Positions 43,950 to 52,550 of a stretch of DNA of 64,000 nucleotides are shown here, piece after piece. The first letter of the stretch is position 1; every line of letters begins with the position of its first letter. Under the pieces are notes generated by a model, which saw only the letters and a program-made list of their open reading frames with translations, was not told where the DNA came from and made no database searches. The position numbers were made by a program, and so were the translations under genes. The stretch is from Hyalangium versicolor (GTDB taxonomy: Bacteria; Myxococcota; Myxococcia; Myxococcales; Myxococcaceae), in NCBI RefSeq assembly GCF_020103695.1, contig NZ_JAHXBF010000043.1:1-64000 (forward strand). Reading direction: 5' to 3'.

Positions 43950-44195
43950 GTGCCGAACCCTGGCGAGAGGACCAAGTGGCTCACCGATGAAGTCGCGGAG
44001 CATCTCCTACTGAGCCGCTCAAAGATCTACGAGATGGCGCAGGCCGGTGAGAGCCCGTGCTCCAACCTTGCCGGTAGGTGGCGCTTCATTCAATCGGAAC
44101 CTGACCAGTGGATGATCCAGCAGTGGCTTGCGAAGGGACGGAAGCACACCGGGTATGATCCGCAGGGCACGCTGGACCAGGAGCGCCAACGATGA
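43950..44195 (+). CDS. Excisionase-like helix-turn-helix protein
   Basis: 81 residues from a GTG at 43950. KWLTDEVAEHLLLSRSKIYEMAQAGE and GRWRFIQSEPDQWMIQQWL give the HTH_17 winged-helix fold of excisionase and MerR-like small proteins. It overlaps the aminotransferase start by 4 bp (ATGA at 44192-44195), so it is the first gene of the operon that runs to 52188. It could be the local regulator of that operon or a former xis gene. Confidence 0.75.
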   Translation: MPNPGERTKWLTDEVAEHLLLSRSKIYEMAQAGESPCSNLAGRWRFIQSEPDQWMIQQWLAKGRKHTGYDPQGTLDQERQR

Positions 44196-45511
44196 CCTCT
44201 GGGCACGCTTCCTCGAAGCCTGCGCGATCAGCAATGATGCCTCAACGAGGCACTCGTTCGCCTTCGAGGGCAATACCCCCACGTTCTGGCTATGCCGCGG
44301 ATGATCCGAACACCATCCCGGGTTTCCGGATGTTTGCCCTCGATGAAGCCGCCCGACGCCACAGCGAAGCGGGCAGAGATGTCATTCTCCTTACCCTTGG
44401 GAAGTCCGATCTGCCGCTGCACCCAGAGATCGTTGCTGCGATAACACGTGCTGTCAGCGACCCGGACCGAAGTTCGCTTGTCTTTCCCGGGGGATTGCCA
44501 GAACTCCGGGAAGCACTTTCTGCGCGCTATTCTGCTCTCGCAGGACAAACTATTTCGCCCTCCCGGATTCTCATTGATGCAGGAACGAGTAGCCTGTACC
44601 CAAACCTCCTTCGCATTCTGGGGGCAGCGGGTCATGAGGTTGTGATTCCCAAGCCGTACTATCCGCTCTATCGCGTTGCCGCGTCCCTGGTTGGCGCTTC
44701 CGTCGCCTACTACAATATCGACCTGCGAACAATGTCCATCGACGTTGATTCAGTTCGGGACGCCATCACGACTGCCACGCGGGTTCTTGTCGTCAATTCT
44801 CCGGGCAACCCCCTTGGCAATGTCGTGCCTCAGGACGACATGGTGGCTATCTTACGTCTTCTTCCTGCAGACGCCTTTATCCTGTTCGATGAGATCTACG
44901 AGAATGCGCTATTCTCCAACGAATCGCCCTTGGCGCCCATGCTTCTTCATGGCTCCGCCTCAGCCTCGTCGCGCGTAGTGATAACCAACTCATTCTCGAA
45001 GGGCTACAGGATGTACACGAAACGGGTCGGCTGGTGCGTCCTTCCGCAATCGCAGTCGGAAGCAATGCTCTCGGTCCTTCAACATACACGCTTGACCGTC
45101 GACCCTTCCGTTCAGTATGGCGCAGTTGAAGCGCTACGCCGGGAGGATGAGGTACGTAGTCTGCGGACGATACACGAGGCACGTTGGAAGCATGCTGTCG
45201 CCGCGTTCTCACCGCTTTCGAGCGTTCGGCTGCTGCCATCAGCGGGCGGCTTCTACTGCACCCTGGATTGTACCGAGTTCGCCAGATTCAACGGCTTGGC
45301 CTCAGACTCTGCGCTTGCCCTAGATATCCTTTATCGCACAGGCGTTGCAACCGTGCCAGGCGAGGACTTCGGTCTCCCTGGAATGCTTCGTCTATCATTC
45401 ACGTCTAGCCGGTTTGAGGAGGCCGTGGATCGTCTGCGGGACTACTTCGGTGGGAATGCGACTGGAGCGATAGACGGTCACATTGGCGCGAGAAAAGGGG
45501 CAGTCCCATGA
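44192..45511 (+). CDS. PLP-dependent class I/II aminotransferase
   Basis: 439 residues, fold-type I. Motifs include VFPGGLPELREALSARY, VVNSPGNPLGNVV, FDEIYENALF and the PLP lysine in TNSFSKGYR near 270, with the final arginine in LRLSFTSS. An N-terminal extension of about 30 Ser/Arg/Pro-rich residues is unusual. It should move an amino group to or from a keto acid; the substrate is unknown. It overlaps both neighbours by 4 bp. Codon use is less GC-biased than the surrounding chromosome. Confidence 0.85.
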   Translation: MTSGHASSKPARSAMMPQRGTRSPSRAIPPRSGYAADDPNTIPGFRMFALDEAARRHSEAGRDVILLTLGKSDLPLHPEIVAAITRAVSDPDRSSLVFPGGLPELREALSARYSALAGQTISPSRILIDAGTSSLYPNLLRILGAAGHEVVIPKPYYPLYRVAASLVGASVAYYNIDLRTMSIDVDSVRDAITTATRVLVVNSPGNPLGNVVPQDDMVAILRLLPADAFILFDEIYENALFSNESPLAPMLLHGSASASSRVVITNSFSKGYRMYTKRVGWCVLPQSQSEAMLSVLQHTRLTVDPSVQYGAVEALRREDEVRSLRTIHEARWKHAVAAFSPLSSVRLLPSAGGFYCTLDCTEFARFNGLASDSALALDILYRTGVATVPGEDFGLPGMLRLSFTSSRFEEAVDRLRDYFGGNATGAIDGHIGARKGAVP

Positions 45512-46611
45512 TCGACCCACCGGCCTCTTCGCGCCACATTCCCGCCCAGTCGAAGCCGGCGTCGGCATGCCGAGTATGGAGCTGCAACGAGTGGGATCCG
45601 CTCGAGGAGGTAATCGTCGGCACCCCATGGGGTGCGAGGAGGCCCACGCCGGACGTGAGCACGCAGTTCCTTCTGTACCCCGATCGCCCCCTTGATTCCC
45701 TGCCAGACGAACCCTTTCCACAGCGGGTCATCGACGAAACCGAAGAAGACCTATCGCGGTTCTGTGGGGTCCTTGCCTCGCACGGTGTCACGGTCCATCG
45801 CCCGGGCCCGCACGACACGGACCTCCGGTATTCTACCCCCGATTGGGCTGCGCATGGGTTCCATACCTACTGCCCGCGGGATGTACTCACCGTAGTGGGA
45901 AATCGGATTATTGAGTCGCCATGCGCCATGCGCAGCCGGGCGTATGAGTCCATGGCGTACCGCAGCATACTCGTCGACTATCTGCGAACAGGGGCACGAT
46001 GGTTCAGTGCCCCAAAGCCCGCGCTACGCGATTCTGCCTTCAAGTCGCTGTCGGCGGGAAAGAGGATTCCGCATGACGAAGAGCCAATCTTTGACGCGGC
46101 CAACGTCTTGCGGCTGGGATATGATCTCCTTTACCTAGTGAGCAGCAGCGGGAACCTCCTAGGCGCACACTGGCTTCAGACGGTGCTAGGTGACGAGTAC
46201 ACCGTCCATTGTGTCGAGGATACCTATTACGGGTGCCATATCGACTCAACCTTCGTCGCGCTCCGCCCAGGCCTTGTTTTGTGCAACCCTGCCCGCGTTC
46301 CACGTGAGAAGGTGCCCAACGTGTTCCGAGGCTGGGAGGTTGTCTACAGCCCGCCAATGGCGAACTCCCGGCAAGGCAGTGACTGGTCAATCGCAAGCGA
46401 CTGGATTGGGATGAATGTCTTTAGTATTAGCCCCTCTGTCGCCGTCGTGGACCAAGATCAAGGGCCGTTGATTTCGTTGCTTGAGAAGCATGGCCTAGAT
46501 GTCATACCGCTTCCTCTTAGGCACGCCCGAGTGCTCGGCGGCGGTTTTCATTGTGTCACGCTGGATGTCCGCCGTAGGGGTGTGCTTGAGAGGTACGGCG
46601 ATGCACTGTGA
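45508..46611 (+). CDS. Amidinotransferase (glycine amidinotransferase-like)
   Basis: 367 residues of the GATM/inosamine-phosphate amidinotransferase family: WDPLEEVIVGTP at the start, then the catalytic triad Asp in IFDAANVLR (~196), His in YGCHIDSTFVALRPG (~244) and Cys in GGGFHCVTLDV (~349). It would transfer an amidino group, normally from arginine, to an amine, making a guanidino product. The amine may come from the adjacent aminotransferase product. The start overlaps that gene by 4 bp. Confidence 0.88.
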   Translation: MIDPPASSRHIPAQSKPASACRVWSCNEWDPLEEVIVGTPWGARRPTPDVSTQFLLYPDRPLDSLPDEPFPQRVIDETEEDLSRFCGVLASHGVTVHRPGPHDTDLRYSTPDWAAHGFHTYCPRDVLTVVGNRIIESPCAMRSRAYESMAYRSILVDYLRTGARWFSAPKPALRDSAFKSLSAGKRIPHDEEPIFDAANVLRLGYDLLYLVSSSGNLLGAHWLQTVLGDEYTVHCVEDTYYGCHIDSTFVALRPGLVLCNPARVPREKVPNVFRGWEVVYSPPMANSRQGSDWSIASDWIGMNVFSISPSVAVVDQDQGPLISLLEKHGLDVIPLPLRHARVLGGGFHCVTLDVRRRGVLERYGDAL

Positions 46612-46785
46612 ACCATGCGCGCAGGATCGGGCTGCCTTGCTCGCGTCAAGTTGGTCCGGCGGCGCGGTACGGAGCACCGCCGGGCGCGTTACTGCTGTAG
46701 ACGTCTCTGTATGGTGTTTCTCGACCGAGCCGTGATGGATCGGCGAGACTGCCACAACGCTGAAGAAATGGAAAAGGAGCACAAG

Positions 46786-47208
46786 ATGGTTGATAAGTGC
46801 ATTCTGTGCGAGCCTGCGCCTGAAGCGCTCGTGTACCACGGCGATGATGGTGTCGTGCTTGTCGATGGGCCGTGCCGCCCGGGGCACGTTCTGGTGGGGA
46901 TCAAGGGACACTACCCCGACCTCCACGATGTGCCGGCTGACGCGATCGCGAGCATGATGCGCCTAGCGGTGAGGACGTCCAAGGAGATCGTCACTCGTAC
47001 CGGAGCGACGAAGACCTATGTGGTCGCCGTCGGCGATAAGGACAGGCACTTTCACGTCCACCTCATTCCGAAGATGGCTGCGGATCCGTCGCTCGGGCCG
47101 CACGTCTTCAGTGAGAAGGGATGGGCCTCGTTCCTGCCCGCCAAACTCGACGAGCAAGAGCACCGGCGTGTCATCCAGGAACTTACGCGCTCCCTCAGGG
47201 GCGCCTGA
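46786..47208 (+). CDS. HIT-family protein
   Basis: 140 residues from the ATG at 46786, which has AAGGAG 6 bp upstream; a longer frame lacks such a site. The N-terminal CILCEP metal-type pair, then RPGHVLVGIKGHYPDLHDV, and the triad HFHVHLIP. HIT proteins hydrolyse or transfer nucleoside monophosphates (Ap4A hydrolase, adenylyl sulfate and galT-like chemistry). It lies 174 bp after the amidinotransferase gene, and no feature stands out in that gap. Confidence 0.85.
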   Translation: MVDKCILCEPAPEALVYHGDDGVVLVDGPCRPGHVLVGIKGHYPDLHDVPADAIASMMRLAVRTSKEIVTRTGATKTYVVAVGDKDRHFHVHLIPKMAADPSLGPHVFSEKGWASFLPAKLDEQEHRRVIQELTRSLRGA

Positions 47209-47216
47209 ACTCCGGG

Positions 47217-47927
47217 ATGTATTCCATGAGAAGCAAGGAGCGCGAAGCCGTGCCGTCAAAACCGGACGGGGATGTAGCGGGCGACGACGACCGCGTCGTC
47301 AAGCCTTCGTGTACCTTCTCCTTCGTCGGGCTCTTGGACGGACCGACCGGAGCCGGGAAGTCAGCGGCCATCGAGCACATAATGAGGCGGCACGGCGCCT
47401 CGTGCGTTGTAGGTGCCAAACTCACGACAAGACCAAGGCGCCCGACGGATTCGGACTGGGAATTTCAGTTTGTGGACGGCATTCCAGAGCACCTGCGAGA
47501 GTTCAGATATTCAAGCGTCGGCTGGCAGTACGCTATCGATGTCTCTGAGATAGAGCATACGCTCGAAAGCGGGCGCTCATACTTCACGGTTTGCACGGAC
47601 CCCACCGTTATCCGACTCCTTCGCCGCCGCTTCCCTGTTATCGTTGTCTACGTACACAGGCTTCTCTCTCCCCAAGAAGTGGCGGTGCTGCTGGAAACAC
47701 GTCAAATCAAGGGACCAGAAGAGACGCGCCTACGATCCACCGAGCTCGAAGAGGCACTGTCTCGGTACGCCAAGAACATCGGACTGTACGACTTCGTCGT
47801 ACTGAACGTTGGTGGCGTGTCCAATCTCTATAAGCAGGTCGACTCCATACTGTCGGAGTGTGTCGACCGCTTCGCCGACCCAGGGCCCCTTCGCGTCGCG
47901 CAAGATAGCCGAGGAGAAAAAGAGTGA
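47217..47927 (+). CDS. Guanylate kinase-like P-loop protein
   Basis: 236 residues. Walker A is GPTGAGKS (~42-49), followed by the guanylate-kinase-type acceptor-site pattern AKLTTRPRRPTDSDWEFQFVDG and the lid RSTELEEALSRYAKNIGLYDFVVLN. A basic N-terminal extension of about 35 residues is not in housekeeping Gmk. It may phosphorylate a nucleotide or nucleotide-like small molecule. An ATG at 47226 is an alternative start. Its stop overlaps the next start (GTGA). Confidence 0.78.
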   Translation: MYSMRSKEREAVPSKPDGDVAGDDDRVVKPSCTFSFVGLLDGPTGAGKSAAIEHIMRRHGASCVVGAKLTTRPRRPTDSDWEFQFVDGIPEHLREFRYSSVGWQYAIDVSEIEHTLESGRSYFTVCTDPTVIRLLRRRFPVIVVYVHRLLSPQEVAVLLETRQIKGPEETRLRSTELEEALSRYAKNIGLYDFVVLNVGGVSNLYKQVDSILSECVDRFADPGPLRVAQDSRGEKE

Positions 47928-50344
47928 CCCGACCTCGCTCACTCCTTACGGGCGAAGAGGTCGCGAAAGCGCTGAGGGACCTCGCTGCGCTCTACGTTGA
48001 AGGACAGCGGCCGACTCCCAATTGGGACGAGTGTCGCAAGCGCATAACCCATCCTGACTTGCTCAGCGTATTGACGAGGATTGCTGGCGGCGCCCGTTTG
48101 ATCGACGCACTTGTCGAACGTATTGGTTCCCGAGACGGAGTCCTGGCTACTGTCTTCTTTGGACCGGTGGCGCAGTCCGCTCGAGTCGCCGCTGCGGATG
48201 GTGCGGTGCATGCCACCGACGGCGTGCGTCAACTGCGTGTCGTGCTTGCTAGTTATCCTGCGGGTGCCAAGGCGATGGTTCCGCCGGTCACGCCGACGGC
48301 TCCCAACTCTCGCTCAAGCCGCCGCAACACCGATCGTGCCAAGGCAAAGGGTTCGCCAGTCGCGCCGACGGAGGCCACTACGTCCGTAACGGTGGCTACT
48401 GACTGCACACGATACCACTTCTCGTATTTGGCGCCTAGGAAGGTTGCGCCGGAAGCCTTTCTCGACCTGGACATTGATGAGCTGGCTGCCGAGGTGGCGC
48501 TCGTCGGCTCGGTATGGTCGTCCGTCTTTCCGTCTCACCGATCCATCCTCACCCGTACAGTGGCCATGTCGGTCCCTCGCGAGGAACGGGGCATACTGTT
48601 TGACCAACGCAAGGGGCGGCTCCGTGGCCTGTGGACGGCGCTCCGCCCAGGATTATGCCCGGAAGCGCGTCGCGAAATCCGTGCGCTCGATCGACTGAGG
48701 TCTGTCTTTGGTCGTGGTGATGGCCTGCAGCTACTCTCCATTGAAGACTTGCGGCAGCGGCTCGCGCTAGGTGGCGGCTCGGATACAAAGCTCTCCGAGC
48801 GTCAGACTGGCGATCTCGTCGTGCGGACATACCAGCCGCCGTACTCCAAGGTCGTCCAGTTCCACCCGGCGGCGCCACTGCAGGGGGCGAGCCGCGGTGA
48901 CTACGTCCTTTCTTATCAGCCACGTGGTAGCCAAACTGAGTTCTATCGGGAGTTCGTGGTATCTATCGACGACTGGAAGCCGGAGGAGATCGAACTCTAC
49001 CGGGCAGCAATGGATATCTTGCATGTCCTCGCCATACGCCGTTCCGGATTGTTTCGTCTGGGATTCGCCGAGCGAGTCTATACAGTGCTCATGCCTCCAG
49101 CCCTACTGACGGATGGGTCACGCAACCACGGAATCTTCTTCGCTCCGTGTGTGATTCTCTATCAGGTCCCTCAGAACAGCACCTTTCGCCGCACGTTTAC
49201 CATTTCTTATATTGCCATCCCCGTTGAGCTTGATGCCGACAATAGCGGCGAGAAGCCTGTCTCACCGCTTTCTCGGATTAGGGGACCCCGCGCCGCCACT
49301 ATCGATGAGCTGCGAGCCCTTCGAAGAGACCTGCGCGCCCATGTGGTCCCAGACCATCGCTCAGGCGAGTCGCCACTGAGAGTGTTGGGTCCGCTGGCAG
49401 AACTTCTCGGCACCGATGGCAGGCGTTTGACACTGCCGCAGATGCTCCAGGAGGTTGGGGAGTTCATCGCTCGACGCATCATTGCGAACGGAGATTCCTC
49501 CGACGCATCGACCGCTGCTGCGATGATGCTCACGGCAACGGTAGAGTCAACGCTCAGCGCCATGCTTCTCCAGGTAGAGTGGTCGCCGCCGACGGGCGCA
49601 GCCCAGCCCTGGGAGGACTGGCTTATCACGGGAAAGGACAGAGCGTTCGCCGACAATGTGTATAAGTTGATGTTCTACGAGGACTTCATGTCCCCGCGCT
49701 CTGGGTACACATCACGTCGTGGTATTGACCTCGCACGCATGCTCGTTGGGAACACGCTGCGAACAGACATGAACGGAATGTCCTTCTTCGACCCGACGGA
49801 TGAGTTGAAGTTGATTCTGTATCCGCTGGACCGGGAACAATACCCGAATTACTCGATTGTTCGCTGGATGGCATTCTCCCTATACTCAGAGTCCGCGCTT
49901 TGTTCTCTGCATGGAATGATACAACTGTTCTATGTCGATCTTCATCGACAAAGTGACTTGCGACGCGTTGTCGAAACCTTGGGCGAGATGACCGAGAGTT
50001 TCGCCGAGCTCTACGACCTAGATATTCGACGCCATCTTTACCGGCAGGAATATGAGAAGTTGCGCGAATTGGCAAAGATTGACCGCGACTACGCGTTTTT
50101 AGTAGAGAAGTTTGGCTCGGTTAAGGAGGACGCTTCGTTGCGAGAGCAGCGTCTCTTCAACAAGCTCCTGGTGGCGTTTACGGTAGCGACCACCAGCATC
50201 TCGATCATAGGTACTATTGCGCAAGTGTCGCAGTGGACATGGGGCCGGATCCTAGCGGTAACGATACCTGTGGCAGTTGCGCTGACCGTCGTCGGATACG
50301 TCACGTTTGATTGGGTGCGGAGACTTCTGCCGCGGGGACGGTAG
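47924..50344 (+). CDS. Large protein with C-terminal transmembrane pair, unknown
   Basis: 806 residues from a GTG that overlaps the previous stop. The N-terminal 130 residues are helical, then a Ser/Arg/Thr-rich linker. The central part holds long alpha/beta stretches (QTGDLVVRTYQPPYSKVVQFHPAAP, FYREFVVSIDDWKPEEIELYRAAMDIL) without a motif I know. The C-terminal 60 residues form two transmembrane helices (LVAFTVATTSISIIGTIAQV and ILAVTIPVAVALTVVGYVTF) after a coiled region, like the anchor of some membrane effectors. No signal peptide. It is the largest and least explained member of the operon. Confidence 0.7.
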   Translation: MTRPRSLLTGEEVAKALRDLAALYVEGQRPTPNWDECRKRITHPDLLSVLTRIAGGARLIDALVERIGSRDGVLATVFFGPVAQSARVAAADGAVHATDGVRQLRVVLASYPAGAKAMVPPVTPTAPNSRSSRRNTDRAKAKGSPVAPTEATTSVTVATDCTRYHFSYLAPRKVAPEAFLDLDIDELAAEVALVGSVWSSVFPSHRSILTRTVAMSVPREERGILFDQRKGRLRGLWTALRPGLCPEARREIRALDRLRSVFGRGDGLQLLSIEDLRQRLALGGGSDTKLSERQTGDLVVRTYQPPYSKVVQFHPAAPLQGASRGDYVLSYQPRGSQTEFYREFVVSIDDWKPEEIELYRAAMDILHVLAIRRSGLFRLGFAERVYTVLMPPALLTDGSRNHGIFFAPCVILYQVPQNSTFRRTFTISYIAIPVELDADNSGEKPVSPLSRIRGPRAATIDELRALRRDLRAHVVPDHRSGESPLRVLGPLAELLGTDGRRLTLPQMLQEVGEFIARRIIANGDSSDASTAAAMMLTATVESTLSAMLLQVEWSPPTGAAQPWEDWLITGKDRAFADNVYKLMFYEDFMSPRSGYTSRRGIDLARMLVGNTLRTDMNGMSFFDPTDELKLILYPLDREQYPNYSIVRWMAFSLYSESALCSLHGMIQLFYVDLHRQSDLRRVVETLGEMTESFAELYDLDIRRHLYRQEYEKLRELAKIDRDYAFLVEKFGSVKEDASLREQRLFNKLLVAFTVATTSISIIGTIAQVSQWTWGRILAVTIPVAVALTVVGYVTFDWVRRLLPRGR

Positions 50345-50383
50345 GATCCGCCTCAAGCCGTAGCAGGCACAGAGGAGTTGCTC

Positions 50384-50983
50384 ATGGCATTTAGTCGTCC
50401 ACCATCCGCCCAGCCAATACCGACGGACGCAAAGCTTGTGTTTCGTGGTGTGCTGTTTGCTGTCTATCAATGGGAACAGAGACTCTACGATGGCTCGAAG
50501 GTCGTGTTTGAGAAGGTGCGACGCCCGGATACTGTTGTGGTTGTTCCTGTTCTGCCAGACGGCAGGGTTCTTTTGACACACCAGGAGCAGCCAGGTCGTG
50601 ATCCATTCATCGGCGCGCTCGGTGGACGTGTAAATGAGGGCGAACTACCCGAAGAGGCGGCACGTCGGGAACTCTTGGAAGAGAGCGGTTGCGAGGCTTC
50701 CGAACTCAAGCCATGGTTCGCTGTTCACCCGACAACAAAGGTGGACTGGGTAGTGTTTGCGTTCGTCGCTACTGGGCTCAGGCAGACGACCTCTGCGGAT
50801 CTTGATCCGGGGGAGAGGATCAAGCTTGTTCCAACGACGTTCGATGACTTCCTCACATTAGCGCACGATCCTAGGTTCATCGAGAAGGAGATGGTCCCGT
50901 TGCTACTGGAAGCCAAGTACTGCGAGAGCAAGCGCGCGGCTATGCGGAGTCTTTTCGGGTGCCCCTTGAATGAGGATCTGTAA
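50384..50983 (+). CDS. NUDIX hydrolase
   Basis: 199 residues with an AGAGGAG site. The Nudix box reads GGRVNEGELPEEAARRELLEESGCE (~82-106), all metal ligands present. The surrounding layout (FEKVRRPDTVVVVPVLPDGRVLLTHQEQPG) is of the ADP-ribose pyrophosphatase type. It would cleave a nucleoside diphosphate linked to another moiety. It stands between the 806-residue protein and the PEP-utilising protein; its stop shares a base with the next start (TAATG). Confidence 0.88.
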   Translation: MAFSRPPSAQPIPTDAKLVFRGVLFAVYQWEQRLYDGSKVVFEKVRRPDTVVVVPVLPDGRVLLTHQEQPGRDPFIGALGGRVNEGELPEEAARRELLEESGCEASELKPWFAVHPTTKVDWVVFAFVATGLRQTTSADLDPGERIKLVPTTFDDFLTLAHDPRFIEKEMVPLLLEAKYCESKRAAMRSLFGCPLNEDL

Positions 50984-52188
50984 TGAGTGCGTATCAAGGA
51001 CTAGGACTAGGCTTCGGAATGGCATTGGGCCGCGTGGAATATGCCGGGGAGGGAGGCGAAAATCGAGCACAAGGAGAAGCTGTCATTCTTAGCTTCCGCG
51101 TCGCGCCAAGTGTTGGTGAGTTACTGAGGTATTTCAGTGTACCCCGGCCCGGAGCCGTGATCCTCCCAGAATGCAGTCCCTACTCTCATCTGGCCTGGGC
51201 ACTCAGCTATGCGGGTGTCCCGGCCCTCGTGATTGATTCAGCGACGATCCGCCCAGGGGAGGTGGCGTACTTAGACGCCACTCGAGGACTTCTGGCGTAT
51301 CCGGTGTCGGAGGACCAAAGGAGGGAGTTCGAAGTGGCCTTGGAACAATGGGAAGGGGATGTTCGCCTGAGGGCGAAGAGGGCACGGTTGCCGGCTGTGT
51401 CGAGATCTGGGGTCGAAGTACAGGTGTTGGCTCAGATCCTCTACAAGGAGGATGTGCTCGTAGCACTGGATTCCGGCGCGGATGGTGTCGGAGAGATCAA
51501 GGCGGAGCTACTCGTGGATACCGAATCGAAGTCCGGGTCTGCGGCCGAACTCGTGCATACGATCAGGACAAAAACTCCTTGGAAGGAGATACCGATCCGG
51601 TTATTCGATTTCGACAGGGAGAAGCCGGACCCGACGCGTGGCAGGTCGCTGCATGATGGGCCGATGGGTGTTCGTGGCGTTCGCTTGCTTGAAATGGAGG
51701 AATCGCTGATGGGGCGATTCCTGGACCTGTTAGAAGGCGTGGAATGCGAAGGCATCGTGATTGTACTGCCTATGGTGACGCGACCCATAGAAGTGGTGCG
51801 CTTTCGCGAGAGACTGATGCGCCGACGTTTGAGTGTGGGAGTGTTGGTGGAGACTCCCGCTGCGGCTGTGAATATCGAGAAGTTTCTTTCGGTGAGCAGG
51901 TACTTCGAGATCGGTGTCAATGACCTCACGCAATTCACAATGGCCTGGGACCGCGCAGTTGCGCACCCCGATCTGCTCCCGGTGGACAGGCTAGCTGATC
52001 CCGTTGAACAGTTGGTGACGCGCGTTGCAACATCTGTAGCACGGGTTGGGGGATTCGCTTCGCTGGCAGTGGACCTAGCACCCAGTGCGGAGTTGGCGCA
52101 GCAGGTCATCCGCACGGGGGTTAGTGCGATTGCCGTTCCCCCAAGATCGATTCCGTTGTGGAAGGAAAGGATTCGGCTTGCAGGGTAG
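50983..52188 (+). CDS. PEP-utilising protein, enzyme I-like without ATP or HPr domain
   Basis: 401 residues. The N-terminal third is a swivelling phosphohistidine domain (PECSPYSHLAWALSYAGVPALVID, His ~70). The rest is a PEP-binding TIM barrel like PTS enzyme I (PMGVRGVRLLEMEESLMGRF, VGVLVETPAAAVNIEKF, EIGVNDLTQFTMAWDRA). In the barrel the usual RTE reads KAE, and the CGE(M/L)A loop with the acid-base cysteine is replaced by ASLAVDLA. So catalysis is altered or lost, though PEP or phosphate carriage is possible. There is no HPr-binding domain. It is the last gene of the operon; 52189-52550 has no gene. Confidence 0.78.
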   Translation: MSAYQGLGLGFGMALGRVEYAGEGGENRAQGEAVILSFRVAPSVGELLRYFSVPRPGAVILPECSPYSHLAWALSYAGVPALVIDSATIRPGEVAYLDATRGLLAYPVSEDQRREFEVALEQWEGDVRLRAKRARLPAVSRSGVEVQVLAQILYKEDVLVALDSGADGVGEIKAELLVDTESKSGSAAELVHTIRTKTPWKEIPIRLFDFDREKPDPTRGRSLHDGPMGVRGVRLLEMEESLMGRFLDLLEGVECEGIVIVLPMVTRPIEVVRFRERLMRRRLSVGVLVETPAAAVNIEKFLSVSRYFEIGVNDLTQFTMAWDRAVAHPDLLPVDRLADPVEQLVTRVATSVARVGGFASLAVDLAPSAELAQQVIRTGVSAIAVPPRSIPLWKERIRLAG

Positions 52189-52550
52189 GGAACGGTAGAT
52201 GATGTTGCCATCAGTGGGCGCGAGCGCAAGGTCGCCGAGTTCAATGCTTGGCAGCCGCCCGAGTAAAAGAGTGGTTGCCTGCGGACACCGCGCTGCTCTC
52301 GGATGTGACGGACCCCAATGCCCCGTGTGACCATTGCTCGCTGCTCGCAGAACACCTCGTCGCGCTTCTCCACACGAGAACTCAGGGTAGCGGGTAATCG
52401 GCGCTGCCGGCTCTCGATGTGCCGAGGCAGACGGGAGGGTTTGTAGTTGCGCTGCGTGAGGCGCCGGGAGCGTGCAGCGGCGGGAGGTTTCGCGGGGGCT
52501 CTGGGGCTCTTCGCATACGGAACCTGCGGGCGTTGTCCTGTCGGACGGGG

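Noticed and set aside
46615..46785. Longer start for the HIT protein
   Set aside because: The extension is Arg-rich and has no ribosome-binding site, while ATG 46786 has AAGGAG at good distance and gives the normal family start.
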